In this document: positions 25,059 through 33,764 of the stretch, one piece after another
Layout: every line of letters starts with the position of its first letter
Numbering within the stretch: position 1 is the stretch's first letter
Assembly (NCBI RefSeq): GCF_023284005.1
Contig: NZ_JAKIKS010000061.1
Span: forward strand, 1-33,764
Length of the DNA: 33,764 nucleotides
DNA from: Shewanella surugensis
GTDB lineage: Bacteria; Pseudomonadota; Gammaproteobacteria; Enterobacterales; Shewanellaceae
Reading direction: 5' to 3'
The notes under the pieces: generated by a model
Told to the model about the DNA's origin: nothing
What the model saw: only the letters and a program-made list of their open reading frames with translations
The model's database searches: none
Program-made: the position numbers and the translations under genes

Positions 25059-26298
25059 AACACACTTGCCCTGTTGCATAGCCACTCGACCATGCCCATT
25101 GGAAATTGTAGCCCCCCAACCAGCCACTGACATCGACAACTTCGCCAATAAAGTACAAGCCTTTTTGAGTTTTCACTTCCATGGTTTTTGACGATAACGC
25201 GTCGGTATCAATACCGCCTAAGGTCACCTCTGCGGTGCGATAGCCTTCAGTGCCATTCGGGTAGACTTTCCAATCGGTGAAGTAATCATATAAAAATGTT
25301 TGTTCGGCTTTGCTGAGCTGATTAATGCTTTTAGTGCCAATGGCGCCTTTGTCATTTTCTGACACCGCCTGACCGCCCTTCTCACCGACCCCATCGAGCT
25401 CTCCGAGCTCTAGCAGTCGCTCAACAAAACGTTTGGGGAAAATACGACAAAGCGCATTCTTTAATGTCAGCTTAGGTGACGCTTTAATGATATCGCTCAG
25501 CCAAGTCATAAAATCCTGCTCTGGTAGCAAATTAAAGCTCACCGCTTGGCCTGGTTTCCAATAGGAGGAGATTTGTAGCACCGATGGGCCGCTTAAGCCT
25601 CTATGGGTAAATAACAGGGCTTCTTTAAAGCTTTTGCCGCACTCAGCACGCGCGACTACAGGTAATGCAATCCCCGATAAACATTCAAATTTTGTTTTAT
25701 CTGCCACTTGTAATGTGAAAGGGACTAAAGCTGCCGATGTCGATAACACCGAAACATTAAATTGCTCAGCGACTTGATAACCAAACGGAGTGGCACCCAG
25801 CTTTGGCATCGATAAGCCACCTGTCGCAATGACGAGAGACTCACAGGTATATTCCCCTTGAGAGGTTTGCAATTGATACCCTGACGAAGTGGTTTGAATA
25901 GAGGTGATATCAGTACGAAGTTGAGTGGTAACCCCTGCCCACTCACATTCTGTTCTTAACATTTCAACGATTTTCTTAGCGCTATCATCACAAAACAGCT
26001 GACCTAAGGTTTTTTCGTGATAATCGATCCCATGGCGTTCCACCATGGCAATGAAGTCCCACTGAGTGTAACGCGCTAACGCTGATTTACAAAAATGCGG
26101 GTTCTGGCATAAGTAAGCTGAGGGTTCAATACCAAGATTAGTGAAATTACAACGCCCACCACCACTAATTAAAATCTTGCGCCCCAGCTGTTTGGCATTA
26201 TCGATAAGCAACACATCTCGTCCGCGATATCCTGCCGTTAATGCACACATTAATCCTGCCGCGCCAGCGCCTATCACTATGACATCTTGATGTTTCAC
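25057..26298 (-). CDS. HI0933/YhiN-family flavoprotein
   Basis: A 413-aa FAD-binding oxidoreductase of unknown substrate. The N-terminal dinucleotide motif VIVIGAGAAGLMCAL (GxGxxG) is followed by the family signature GRKILISGGGRCNFTN, and the C-terminal GWLGGYNFQWAWSSG closes the FAD site. The frame is open to GTG 26313, but GTG 26298 has GGAG nine bases upstream and gives a length close to E. coli YhiN (400). It is downstream of gpsA on the same strand, with a terminator between, so it is probably a separate unit. It ends next to the right repeat array, so it marks the edge of the island. Confidence 0.92.
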   Translation of the reverse strand: MKHQDVIVIGAGAAGLMCALTAGYRGRDVLLIDNAKQLGRKILISGGGRCNFTNLGIEPSAYLCQNPHFCKSALARYTQWDFIAMVERHGIDYHEKTLGQLFCDDSAKKIVEMLRTECEWAGVTTQLRTDITSIQTTSSGYQLQTSQGEYTCESLVIATGGLSMPKLGATPFGYQVAEQFNVSVLSTSAALVPFTLQVADKTKFECLSGIALPVVARAECGKSFKEALLFTHRGLSGPSVLQISSYWKPGQAVSFNLLPEQDFMTWLSDIIKASPKLTLKNALCRIFPKRFVERLLELGELDGVGEKGGQAVSENDKGAIGTKSINQLSKAEQTFLYDYFTDWKVYPNGTEGYRTAEVTLGGIDTDALSSKTMEVKTQKGLYFIGEVVDVSGWLGGYNFQWAWSSGYATGQVC

Positions 26299-26366
26299 TT
26301 GACCAAACTCCACGGTTTCTCTGTGGCCAATACACGTTAACGACTCAGATTAACTACGCCACAGAC

Positions 26367-26397
26367 AATAAAAAAGGGCGCTATTATAGCACCCTTT
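26367..26397 (-). terminator. Terminator of the yibN-secB-gpsA unit
   Basis: A 10-bp stem with one G-U position, on the minus strand GAAAGGGTGCT/AGCGCCCTTT, followed by TTTTTTATTG. It lies 36 bases after the gpsA stop. Confidence 0.85.
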
Positions 26398-26432
26398 CCT
26401 TAACTAATGTGAGCATAGACAATTCGAGCAGG

Positions 26433-27452
26433 TTAATGCTGATCCTGAGTCTCTGACTTTTGCTCGCGACTCAATAAGGCTTTTGCCGCATCGACAGCAG
26501 ATTTACCTTGATAAAGCACTTGGTAAACTTGCTCTACAATCGGCATTTCAACCCCTAGTCGATGGGCTAACACATACACTTCTTTAGTGTTACGATAACC
26601 TTCAACCACTTGGCCAATTTCGACTTGTGCCGTATCGATATCTAACCCTTTACCTAAGGCTAAGCCAAAACGACGATTTCGAGATTGATTATCGGTACAA
26701 GTGAGTACGAGATCACCTAAGCCCGCCATGCCCATAAAAGTGTCAGGCTGCGCACCTACCGCCTTACCAAGACGAGACAACTCCACTAAACCTCGAGTAA
26801 TCAAGGCCGTTCGCGCATTAGCACCAAATCCTATCCCATCGGATAAGCCAGCACCAATCGCCATCACATTTTTCACGGCGCCGCCTAATTGTAAGCCAAT
26901 AAAATCATCATTAGCATATACGCGTAAGCGTTTCGGACTGTGAAGTAAGTGGATAAGATCTTGAGTAAAAGCGTTGTCTGTTCCCGCGATCGATATCGCC
27001 GTGGGGAGACCCGCAGCAAGCTCTTTAGCAAAAGTCGGACCTGATAATACCGCCAGAGGATAGCTATCACCAATAATATCACGCGCCACATCTTGCAATA
27101 AGCGCCCCGTTTCAGGCTCTAATCCCTTCGTAGCCCAAACAATACGACTATCAGAGCGCAATAAGTCTTTGGCTTGGCTCAAGACACTAGAAAAAACATG
27201 ACTGGGAACAACCACTAAGATATTGTTAGAGGCAGCTAACGCTGTCTTTAAATCCGCTTCAAGTAGTAAGCAGTCAGGAAAGTGAACGCCCGGCAAGGCT
27301 TTTTGATGACAACGCTGATTTTGTAACAGCTCAATATGCTGCGGATTATGGCCCCAAAGTAGTGTTTTATGGCCATTGTTTGCTAAAGAAATAGCAAGGG
27401 CGGTGCCATAAGACCCCGCCCCTAATACCGTAATATCGGCAATATTTTTCAT
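26433..27452 (-). CDS. gpsA: Glycerol-3-phosphate dehydrogenase [NAD(P)+]
   Basis: Reduces dihydroxyacetone phosphate to sn-glycerol-3-phosphate for phospholipid synthesis. The 339-aa protein has the N-terminal Rossmann motif LGAGSYGTAL (residues 10-19), PSHVF and LSGPTFAKE segments, the active-site Lys region GAVKNVMAIGAG, and GLGDLVLTCT, all family-specific. The start ATG follows secB by 8 bases, so it is co-transcribed with secB, the order seen in enterobacteria. Confidence 0.97.
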   Translation of the reverse strand: MKNIADITVLGAGSYGTALAISLANNGHKTLLWGHNPQHIELLQNQRCHQKALPGVHFPDCLLLEADLKTALAASNNILVVVPSHVFSSVLSQAKDLLRSDSRIVWATKGLEPETGRLLQDVARDIIGDSYPLAVLSGPTFAKELAAGLPTAISIAGTDNAFTQDLIHLLHSPKRLRVYANDDFIGLQLGGAVKNVMAIGAGLSDGIGFGANARTALITRGLVELSRLGKAVGAQPDTFMGMAGLGDLVLTCTDNQSRNRRFGLALGKGLDIDTAQVEIGQVVEGYRNTKEVYVLAHRLGVEMPIVEQVYQVLYQGKSAVDAAKALLSREQKSETQDQH

Positions 27453-27460
27453 ACGCTCAA

Positions 27461-27946
27461 TTACGCAGGTACTTCTGCTGTTTGCTGAGCTTGTGCTTCT
27501 TGCTGCTGTTGCATATGCTGTGCAAATAACGCATCAAAGTTCACTGGTGCTAAATTAAGTTGTGGGAAAGTACCACGACCCACTAAGCTACCCACAGTTT
27601 CTCTCGCATAAGGGAACAGTACATTAGGGCAATAGGCACCTAAAGAATGAGCAAGTTGTGGCTCAGTAAGACCTGTGATGGAGAAGATACCCGCTTGTTG
27701 AACTTCACATAAGAAAGCAGTTTCATCGCCATTTTTAGCAGTAACCGTCAAAGACAATATCACTTCATAAACGTCATCGGCTAACTTTTCAGTGCGCGTA
27801 TCAAGATCTAATTTAACTTCTGGCACCCATTCTTTTTGAAAAACAGCTGGGCTGTTAGGTGTTTCAAAAGAAATGTCTTTAGTATAAATACGTTGAATAT
27901 TAAATTGTGGTCCAGTTTGTTCGTTGCTTGCTACTTCTTCAGCCAT
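27461..27946 (-). CDS. secB: Protein-export chaperone SecB
   Basis: Holds preproteins unfolded and delivers them to SecA. The 161-aa acidic protein shows the family segments FNIQRIYTKDISFETPNSP, EVQQAGIFSITGL, and PYARETVGSLVGRGTFPQLNLAPVNFDAL, with a Q/A-rich C-terminal tail of the type that contacts SecA. Start ATG 27946. It is followed by gpsA. In E. coli grxC lies between yibN and secB; the 257-base gap upstream here holds no glutaredoxin. Confidence 0.97.
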   Translation of the reverse strand: MAEEVASNEQTGPQFNIQRIYTKDISFETPNSPAVFQKEWVPEVKLDLDTRTEKLADDVYEVILSLTVTAKNGDETAFLCEVQQAGIFSITGLTEPQLAHSLGAYCPNVLFPYARETVGSLVGRGTFPQLNLAPVNFDALFAQHMQQQQEAQAQQTAEVPA

Positions 27947-28203
27947 AGTATCCTACCAATCAGTTAATTAAGATCCTTAAACTTAAGCCGAATGAAACCA
28001 GCTTAACTAAGGCATCATCTCAGGGTTTTAACACTCACTTTCTTATCAAGCTCGCGCTTTACCCCATATTGTAAATCAATAAAACCAACATTATGATAAA
28101 TAATTTTATCAACAATGCTAGCCATTTAACTTTTAATCAGTCATAGAACCTGTATTACTTTAATCAATAAATTAATGCAAAAGCAATACACGCAGATAGA
28201 TTT

Positions 28204-28638
28204 CTACTTTTTACTTCTTGACACAGGTAGATTACTCGACTGCCATTCACCCATTCCGCCCGATAAATTATAAACCTGTTCAAAACCGTTTTTAATTAAC
28301 AACTGAGCCGCTTGTGAAGACGTCATACCTGCGCTACATACTAATATAATGGGACTGGCTTTAAACTTTTCAAGAGCTGAGACTTTATTATTTTTAATAT
28401 CAGCTAATGGTACGTTAATCGCATCAATAATATGGCCTTTTTTAAAGTCGGCTTTTACCCTAACATCAACAACTTGCGCACTTTCTTTATTCATTAGCAA
28501 AACAGCTTGCTGATGTTTAATATTCTTTACTTTTGATAAACTCGTCTTAAATGTCACCACAATAAGTCCAACAAACAATCCAATCCAAGCCAAACTGAGC
28601 ATAGGATTTGCTTTTAAAAATTCAATATATTCTTGCAT
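28204..28638 (-). CDS. yibN: Membrane-anchored rhodanese-like protein (YibN type)
   Basis: A 144-aa protein with one N-terminal membrane helix (about residues 13-32, LSLAWIGLFVGLIVVTF) and a rhodanese domain facing the cytosol or periplasm (orientation uncertain). The active-site loop VCSAGMTSS places the catalytic Cys at 101, and DVR (58-60) and GHIIDAINVP are conserved rhodanese features. A sulfur-transfer role is likely but the acceptor is unknown. It is the first gene upstream of secB and is divergent from gpmM, as in E. coli yibN-(grxC)-secB-gpsA. Confidence 0.92.
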   Translation of the reverse strand: MQEYIEFLKANPMLSLAWIGLFVGLIVVTFKTSLSKVKNIKHQQAVLLMNKESAQVVDVRVKADFKKGHIIDAINVPLADIKNNKVSALEKFKASPIILVCSAGMTSSQAAQLLIKNGFEQVYNLSGGMGEWQSSNLPVSRSKK

Positions 28639-28912
28639 GATTCACTGCCTACTAATTTTGGCCTTACGATTAATTGAGCCGCAGTATAACCCCAAACCAC
28701 CTGAGAATGCGAGTTTCAGAGTTCCTCAAGTTGTTCAACTCAAGGCGCATGATTGAAGCAATGTTGACACCTTTTGATGTTATGCAACATCGAAGTAGGC
28801 AATTTGACAAACTCTCTATGGGCACCCTTTTAAAAACGCATGGAAAAGGTCTTTATTCTGCGTAAAAGGAACATTAACTTAAAATAACTCATCTATCTAT
28901 TCAAAGCGTTGC
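28639..28912. other. Spacer between yibN and a possible small membrane gene
   Basis: No gene is seen. A short open frame on the plus strand (28674-28865) has no ribosome site and a composition like the intergenic repeats. The inverted repeat GATGTT-ATGC-AACATC at 28776-28791 is the only structure I can name. Confidence 0.4.
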
Positions 28913-29095
28913 TTAAATGACCTTATAATTCAATCTAGATCCTAAATCGCCAAGTGGCTTTGCTGCACTCAAACTACTTGATGATTCGAATGTCAGCGCA
29001 GGTATACCGACTCGATGAGCCCACAATATAACAACATATAAAGAAAACAAAAGCGCCACTATCAAAATATCAATGTAAAGTACACTTATATTCAC
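28913..29095 (-). CDS. Possible small single-helix membrane protein
   Basis: A 60-aa frame from GTG 29095, which has GAGGTG about nine bases upstream, encoding one strongly hydrophobic helix (VLYIDILIVALLFSLYVVIL, near the N-terminus) followed by a polar serine-rich tail. I do not recognise it. The hydrophobicity and ribosome site favour a real gene, but it lies divergently in the gpmM leader region and could be fortuitous. An upstream GTG at 29107 is an alternative start. Confidence 0.4.
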   Translation of the reverse strand: MNISVLYIDILIVALLFSLYVVILWAHRVGIPALTFESSSSLSAAKPLGDLGSRLNYKVI

Positions 29096-29204
29096 TAAAG
29101 CTATCACCTCAATCTAAGTAAAGACCTTTATACGTGCTCACGCTCGTAGTAAACTGAATGCAATTTCAGACTTATCATTCTTAACCTATTTTAGAGGTAT
29201 CATC

Positions 29205-30758
29205 ATGACAACACGCAAGCGCCCATTGGCATTGCTTATACTAGATGGTTGGGGTTATCGAGAAAATACAGATAATAATGCTGTATATCACGCTAAAACT
29301 CCTGTTCTTGATAGGCTTAATGCACAATATCCAAATAGCTTAATTTCAGGCTCAGGTATCGATGTCGGTTTGCCTGATGGGCAGATGGGTAACTCTGAAG
29401 TGGGCCATATTAACATCGGTTCTGGGCGAGTCGTCTATCAAGAGTTAACGCGCATCAGTAAAGCCATTGAAAATGGCGAATTTAATTCAAACCCCGCTTT
29501 ATTGGCTGCTATTGATGATGCTATTGCGAAGAAGGGTGCCGTTCATCTCATGGGACTATTATCACCAGGTGGTGTGCATAGCCATGAAGAACACATTGAA
29601 GCGATGTGCCGTTTAGCCGTTAAACGCGGCGCTAAAAACGTCTACTTACATGCCTTCTTAGATGGACGAGATACCCCTCCTCGCAGTGCTAAAAATAGCT
29701 TAATTCACTTTACTGAGCTCTTTAATGAGCTTGGCACAGGTCAAATTGCCTCTATTATTGGTCGCTACTATGCCATGGATAGAGACAATCGTTGGGATCG
29801 TGTTTCTCAAGCTTATGCATTAATCACCCAAGGTAAAGGTTTATACCATTACGATAATGCAGCTAATGCGCTCGAAGCGGCTTATGCCCGAGAGGAAAAT
29901 GATGAATTCGTTAAAGCATCGACTATTGCCAGCCCAACGGGCAACAATATCGAACTCACTGATAATGATTCTTTAATTTTTATGAACTTCAGAGCAGACA
30001 GAGCCCGTCAGATCACCCGCAGTTTTGTGGATCCCGCTTTTGATGCTTTTGATGCTTTTGAGCGCACTATCACACCCAAATCCCACTTTGTCATGCTCAC
30101 AGAGTACGCTGCCGATATAGCCGCCCCCATCGCATACACGGCAACAAAGCTAGTGAATACGCTAGGTGAAACCCTGCAAAATGCTCATAAAACTCAACTA
30201 AGAATTTCAGAAACTGAAAAATATGCCCACGTCACCTTCTTTTTTAATGGAGGGATAGAGCAACCTTTTGAGGGCGAAGAACGGATTTTAATCCCTTCCC
30301 CTAAAGTCGCAACTTATGACTTACAACCTGAAATGAACTCCACCAAATTAACTGACAAACTCGTAGAAGCGATTGCTGCGGATAAGTTTGACGTCATCAT
30401 TTGTAATTATCCCAATGGTGATATGGTTGGTCATACGGGTAACTTTGATGCCGCAGTTAAAGCCTGCGAAGCCGTTGATACTTGTATTGGGCGTGTAGTT
30501 GATGCACTTGAAAAAGTAGACGGTGAATGTTTAATTACAGCCGATCATGGTAATGCAGAGCAGATGAGTGATAGCCAAACAGGTCAAGCTCACACTGCCC
30601 ATACCAGCGAACTCGTTCCGCTAATATATTTTGGTCGACCCGCAACTATTGAAAAAGGCGGAAAATTGAGTGATTTAGCGCCAACTATGTTAACATTGAT
30701 GGGACAAGCTGTTCCTCAAGAAATGACGGGGCGTTCGATCATCAAACTCGATGAGTAA
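29205..30758 (+). CDS. gpmM: 2,3-bisphosphoglycerate-independent phosphoglycerate mutase
   Basis: Interconverts 3- and 2-phosphoglycerate in glycolysis with two Mn ions. The 517-aa protein is full length. Metal/phosphatase residues are visible: Asp14 in LLILDGWGY, the phosphorylated Ser64 in GQMGNSEVGH, HAFLDGRDTPP, and the C-terminal ITADHGNAEQM. The start ATG has an AGAGGT site eight bases upstream. It is followed by envC (10-base gap) and an S41 protease, the E. coli yibO-envC order. Confidence 0.97.
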   Translation: MTTRKRPLALLILDGWGYRENTDNNAVYHAKTPVLDRLNAQYPNSLISGSGIDVGLPDGQMGNSEVGHINIGSGRVVYQELTRISKAIENGEFNSNPALLAAIDDAIAKKGAVHLMGLLSPGGVHSHEEHIEAMCRLAVKRGAKNVYLHAFLDGRDTPPRSAKNSLIHFTELFNELGTGQIASIIGRYYAMDRDNRWDRVSQAYALITQGKGLYHYDNAANALEAAYAREENDEFVKASTIASPTGNNIELTDNDSLIFMNFRADRARQITRSFVDPAFDAFDAFERTITPKSHFVMLTEYAADIAAPIAYTATKLVNTLGETLQNAHKTQLRISETEKYAHVTFFFNGGIEQPFEGEERILIPSPKVATYDLQPEMNSTKLTDKLVEAIAADKFDVIICNYPNGDMVGHTGNFDAAVKACEAVDTCIGRVVDALEKVDGECLITADHGNAEQMSDSQTGQAHTAHTSELVPLIYFGRPATIEKGGKLSDLAPTMLTLMGQAVPQEMTGRSIIKLDE

Positions 30759-30768
30759 ATAAATACTA

Positions 30769-31902
30769 GTGAATAAAAGCCTGATCACACGAGCCAGTAT
30801 ATTAACTGGCTTGCTTATTATCACACTGCCGCTGCAGGCAAATGATCTGCAGCAGCGTCAATCTGAATTAAAATCCATTTCGGTGCAGATTAATAAGCAA
30901 GCATCCACCGTTAAGTCGACTTACAGACAACGTGAACAACTACTTAATTTACTAAAAAAAGATGAAGAAGCCATTGCCGCTGTAGCTAAAAAGATTAATC
31001 AAACCAAACTATCTTTAAAAGAAACAGAAACAGAAATGGCTAAGCTCAACACCCGTCAAGACGAGCTCAATACGTTAAAAAAATCCCAACAAAGTGCTTT
31101 ATCTAAACAACTCACTAGCGCCTACCTCGCGGGTAATTACGACTACAGCAAAATGCTGCTTAATCAACAATCTCCAGCCAGCATAGAGAGAATGCTAACT
31201 TATTATAAGTATTTGAATAATGCGCGAATAGAGTCTATCAAAGCATTGCAGGAAACGTTAAGCGAACTTGATACCATTGAAAGAGAGCAAGAACAGCGTC
31301 AAACACAACTGAATAGCTTAATGCTAGATCAAAGCACCCTAGCCAATAAACTCAAAAATGAACAAGTACAACGTAAAAGTACCCTAACTCAATTGCAAAA
31401 TACCCTCAATACTCACGGTGCAAAACTTGAGCAGCTACAAATTGAGCAAGCGAGCCTAAAACACCTTGTTGATCGCACTCTATCCATGATGAAAACAAAT
31501 TCCTCCATGGCGGGATTAAAAAGTAATAAAAAACTCAGCTGGCCAACACCGGGGCGTATCAAAACGGCATTTGGTAACAGGCGCTCAGGTAAAATAAAAT
31601 GGAAAGGTGTCACTATTTCTGCACCAGAAGGGCGTAATGTCAATGCTATTGCAGCAGGTAAAGTCATTTATGCTGATTGGCTTAGAGGATTTGGTATGGT
31701 ATTGGTCATCGACCATGGGAAGGGCTATATGAGCCTATACGGTTATGCACAAGCATTATTGAAAGAGCCCGGCGACACGGTCCAGCAAGGCCAAACCATT
31801 GCATTAGTTGGACGTTCGGGTGGACAGAGCGAGCCTAGCCTATACTTTGAAGTAAGGTATAAGGGACAAGCCGTCGATCCTGCAAGGTATTGCGCACGAT
31901 AA
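30769..31902 (+). CDS. envC: Murein hydrolase activator EnvC
   Basis: Periplasmic activator of the cell-division amidases AmiA and AmiB. The 377-aa protein starts at a GTG. A signal peptide is clear (NKSLITRASILTGLLIITL, cleaved after LQA), then a long coiled coil (about residues 28-235) and a C-terminal LytM/M23-like domain (about 255-377). The LytM domain is degenerate: the metal His of SLYGH is Tyr here (SLYGYAQAL), as in E. coli EnvC, so it should activate rather than cut (family knowledge). Ten bases after gpmM, probably co-transcribed. Confidence 0.95.
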   Translation: MNKSLITRASILTGLLIITLPLQANDLQQRQSELKSISVQINKQASTVKSTYRQREQLLNLLKKDEEAIAAVAKKINQTKLSLKETETEMAKLNTRQDELNTLKKSQQSALSKQLTSAYLAGNYDYSKMLLNQQSPASIERMLTYYKYLNNARIESIKALQETLSELDTIEREQEQRQTQLNSLMLDQSTLANKLKNEQVQRKSTLTQLQNTLNTHGAKLEQLQIEQASLKHLVDRTLSMMKTNSSMAGLKSNKKLSWPTPGRIKTAFGNRRSGKIKWKGVTISAPEGRNVNAIAAGKVIYADWLRGFGMVLVIDHGKGYMSLYGYAQALLKEPGDTVQQGQTIALVGRSGGQSEPSLYFEVRYKGQAVDPARYCAR

Positions 31903-31936
31903 CGGTTTTTTTCCCTTTCTATAGCAAGGGGTTAAA

Positions 31937-33130
31937 ATGAAGTCACTGATCCGTTATATTAGCTGTATCGTCATTGGTTTAACACTCGGTTTATCACTCA
32001 CTCTGTTTGGAAAGAGTCACTCTCAAGAATACAGTTTCCGAACACATTACCCTCTTTTACTTGAAGTCATGGATTCAATACAGACCTACTATGTGGATCC
32101 TATCAGTGAAGATGAGCTAATGAGAGCCGCCATAGAAGGTGTATTTAATAAACTCGATTCATATTCAGGCTTACTCGATAAACAAGATTTTCAGAATATG
32201 AGAGACAGCAACAATGGCGAGTATTTTGGTTTTGGTATTGAAATAGCTATTGAAGATGACAAGATCACCATCATAACGCCTTTCGCCCATTCTCCTGCCG
32301 CTCAGGCTGGCATTAAACCTGGCGATCAAATTATTAGCCTCAACAAACAAGCAGTCACCTCCGATAAACTCAATACACTCTTAGGCGAAATGAAACAACA
32401 CAGTAAAGATAAGAAAGCCATTGAAATCATGTTAACGCGAGCCAGCACTCAAAAAACCTATTCCGTCACTTTAAAGCCCAGCACGATAAAAATCACATCA
32501 GTAAAAGCGCAATTATTAGATAATAAAATTGGCTATATTCGCCTGTATAATTTCCAAGAGAACTCTACTCAAGAAATTGTCACCCACTTATTCAATTGGC
32601 AAGCCATTTCACTCAACGGTATCATTTTAGATTTACGCAATAATCCAGGCGGCTTATTAGATCAAGCAGTGAGCATTGCAGATGTTTTTCTAGATAAAGG
32701 CCGAATAGTATCAACCCAAGGTCGTTATTTTGATGCCAACTCCGATTATTATGCCTCTTCAAAAAGTATGCATAAAAGCGTGCCTCTATTAGTCATAATC
32801 AACAAAGGCTCTGCATCCGCTTCTGAAGTGCTAGCCGCAGCTTTACAAGATAACCAAAGAGCGAAGCTCTTAGGGCAAACAAGCTATGGTAAGGGGACCG
32901 TTCAAAGCTTAATCCCTACCCTCATAGAAGGGCATGCTATAAAACTGACGATAGCCAATTACACCACCCCTAAAGGTAAAAATATCAATAAGAAGGGCAT
33001 TGAGCCCGATATAAAAATTGCATTGGATAACAATGAGGTCGATCAGCAAATTTCCATGGTAACAAAATCAGATCTAAAACAAGACAAGCTTGTTAGTACT
33101 GCTATTGCATGGATCAATAATCAGAAGTAA
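31937..33130 (+). CDS. S41 family C-terminal processing protease (CtpA-like)
   Basis: A 397-aa envelope serine protease. One N-terminal hydrophobic segment (residues 8-24) acts as a signal anchor or signal peptide. A PDZ domain spans about 98-175 (GEYFGFGIEI ... GIKPGDQIISLN), followed by the protease domain: catalytic Ser294 in GSASASEV, Lys319 in SYGKGTVQS, and Gln323. A GGLLDQAV segment matches the family. The ATG 31937 has AAGGGG six bases upstream and follows envC by 34 bases. The placement after envC suggests a role in cell-wall turnover, but the substrate is unknown. Confidence 0.93.
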   Translation: MKSLIRYISCIVIGLTLGLSLTLFGKSHSQEYSFRTHYPLLLEVMDSIQTYYVDPISEDELMRAAIEGVFNKLDSYSGLLDKQDFQNMRDSNNGEYFGFGIEIAIEDDKITIITPFAHSPAAQAGIKPGDQIISLNKQAVTSDKLNTLLGEMKQHSKDKKAIEIMLTRASTQKTYSVTLKPSTIKITSVKAQLLDNKIGYIRLYNFQENSTQEIVTHLFNWQAISLNGIILDLRNNPGGLLDQAVSIADVFLDKGRIVSTQGRYFDANSDYYASSKSMHKSVPLLVIINKGSASASEVLAAALQDNQRAKLLGQTSYGKGTVQSLIPTLIEGHAIKLTIANYTTPKGKNINKKGIEPDIKIALDNNEVDQQISMVTKSDLKQDKLVSTAIAWINNQK

Positions 33131-33177
33131 TAATAAGCATAAAGAGGCAAGCAATAAAGACTAGGTAAAAAATAACA

Positions 33178-33429
33178 TTAACTTGTGGCAGCTTCTAAAT
33201 CAGTGATCAACCATATGGCTTCTTTATCCGTTTTTCCACATACATCTATCGTTGCGGCAAACAGATGGCATACATCAGGTCTCTCAGGCAAACCAAATAG
33301 CTTACATAGATTTTCTGCATTCAACTGAATGCAGCGTTTACCAGCAGGCTTTCCCTTTGGCATGCCAGGAATGGCTGTAGTAATAGAAGGAGCGATACAA
33401 CAAGCTCCACAACCTAAACGACAATCCAT
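33178..33429 (-). CDS. YkgJ-family cysteine cluster protein
   Basis: An 83-aa protein with MDCRLGCGACC (C3, C7, C10, C11) and later Cys at CIQLN, CKLF, and DVCHLF, the spacing of the YkgJ zinc/iron-sulfur cluster family. The frame extends to 33477, but ATG 33429 has GGAG seven bases upstream and matches the family start. Function is unknown; it may bind a metal cluster. It converges on the S41 protease gene and lies between it and the 5S rRNA terminator. Confidence 0.88.
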   Translation of the reverse strand: MDCRLGCGACCIAPSITTAIPGMPKGKPAGKRCIQLNAENLCKLFGLPERPDVCHLFAATIDVCGKTDKEAIWLITDLEAATS

Positions 33430-33602
33430 AGTGAACTCCCAGCCATAAATGATTATTATCACATCATAGTGACCCATAAAATATAGAAGCCAACCTAGAG
33501 GCTTCTATACTGAAAAAGACAGAGTGATCTTGTCACCATCAGCGATCGTTCTATTTATATTTCACCAATTCGATTAGCCACTCTCTTTTAAAAACGCAAA
33601 AC

Positions 33603-33634
33603 GAAAAATGCCCACTGCATTAGCAATGGGCATT
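33603..33634 (-). terminator. Terminator of the rRNA operon
   Basis: Stem AATGCCCA/TGGGCATT plus TGC/GCA (one mismatch, 4-nt loop). On the minus strand it is followed by TTTTTCGTTTTG. It lies 26 bases after the 5S 3' end. Confidence 0.88.
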
Positions 33635-33659
33635 ATCGACTCTCTTTCGAGAAATTAGG

Positions 33660-33764
33660 CGCCTGGAAATGACCTACTCTCACATGGGGAGACCCCACAC
33701 TACCATCGGCGCGATTGCGTTTCACTTCTGAGTTCGGAATGGGATCAGGTGGGGCCACAATGCT
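33660..33764 (-). rRNA. 5S rRNA (3' part; 5' end outside the window)
   Basis: The minus strand reads CCGAACTCAGAAGTGAAACG and CGCCGATGGTAGTGTGGGGT, both diagnostic for gammaproteobacterial 5S rRNA, ending CCAGGC that would pair with the 5' GCCTGG outside the window. About a dozen bases at the 5' end are missing. It is the last gene of an rrn operon transcribed towards the window. Confidence 0.95.

Noticed and set aside
28674..28865. Plus-strand frame of 63 codons after yibN
   Set aside because: No ribosome site and no recognisable motif; interpreted as an open frame in an intergenic sequence.

Overview
The window reads as chromosome of a Shewanella-like gammaproteobacterium. The evidence is the gene order (tuf, tRNA-Gly/Tyr/Thr, coaA, birA, murB; and yibN-secB-gpsA divergent from gpmM-envC-ctp), the moderate A+T content, and protein lengths and motifs close to the enterobacterial orthologues. 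I infer the genus from gene content only and ran no search.

Layout. (1) 1-4772: core block with the 5' end of tuf, a three-tRNA operon behind a strong sigma70 promoter, coaA (+), and birA, murB and a methyltransferase (-). (2) 4793-11637: accessory metabolic block. It holds a tiny predicted secreted peptide gene with its own terminator, a GNAT-histidine-decarboxylase-like fusion, a CPFVP-motif protein, a stand-alone acetolactate-synthase-like ThDP enzyme and a divergent alpha/beta hydrolase. (3) 11638-25056: a minus-strand type I restriction-modification island (about 12578-23409) with diverged repeat arrays on both sides in inverted orientation. Operon order is small unknown protein, half-size HsdS, hsdM, YhcG/DUF1016 remnant, full HsdS, KAP-type P-loop NTPase, RhuM-family protein, hsdR, YgjP-type metallopeptidase. 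A decayed tyrosine-recombinase tail lies just upstream. (4) 25057-33429: core block with HI0933-family flavoprotein, gpsA, secB, yibN-like rhodanese (-); gpmM, envC, S41 protease (+); and a small Cys-cluster protein (-). (5) 33660-33764: 3' part of a 5S rRNA gene (-) with its terminator, the end of an rrn operon.

How the genes work together. The nine island genes are packed with overlaps or gaps of a few bases and look like one transcription unit. HsdM plus HsdS would set specificity and HsdR would translocate and cut; the KAP NTPase, RhuM and metallopeptidase are passengers of unknown role. hsdM carries an in-frame TAA at codon 58, the head gene carries an in-frame TAA at codon 12 counted from its best start, and the YhcG-like gene lacks its nuclease half, so the operon is probably decaying or phase-silenced unless the stops are read through.

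Most notable for follow-up: the disrupted R-M operon with KAP/RhuM/peptidase passengers; the inverted modular repeats around it, whose hairpin core shows compensatory base changes between copies; and the GNAT-decarboxylase fusion followed by a predicted secreted peptide of about 40 residues.
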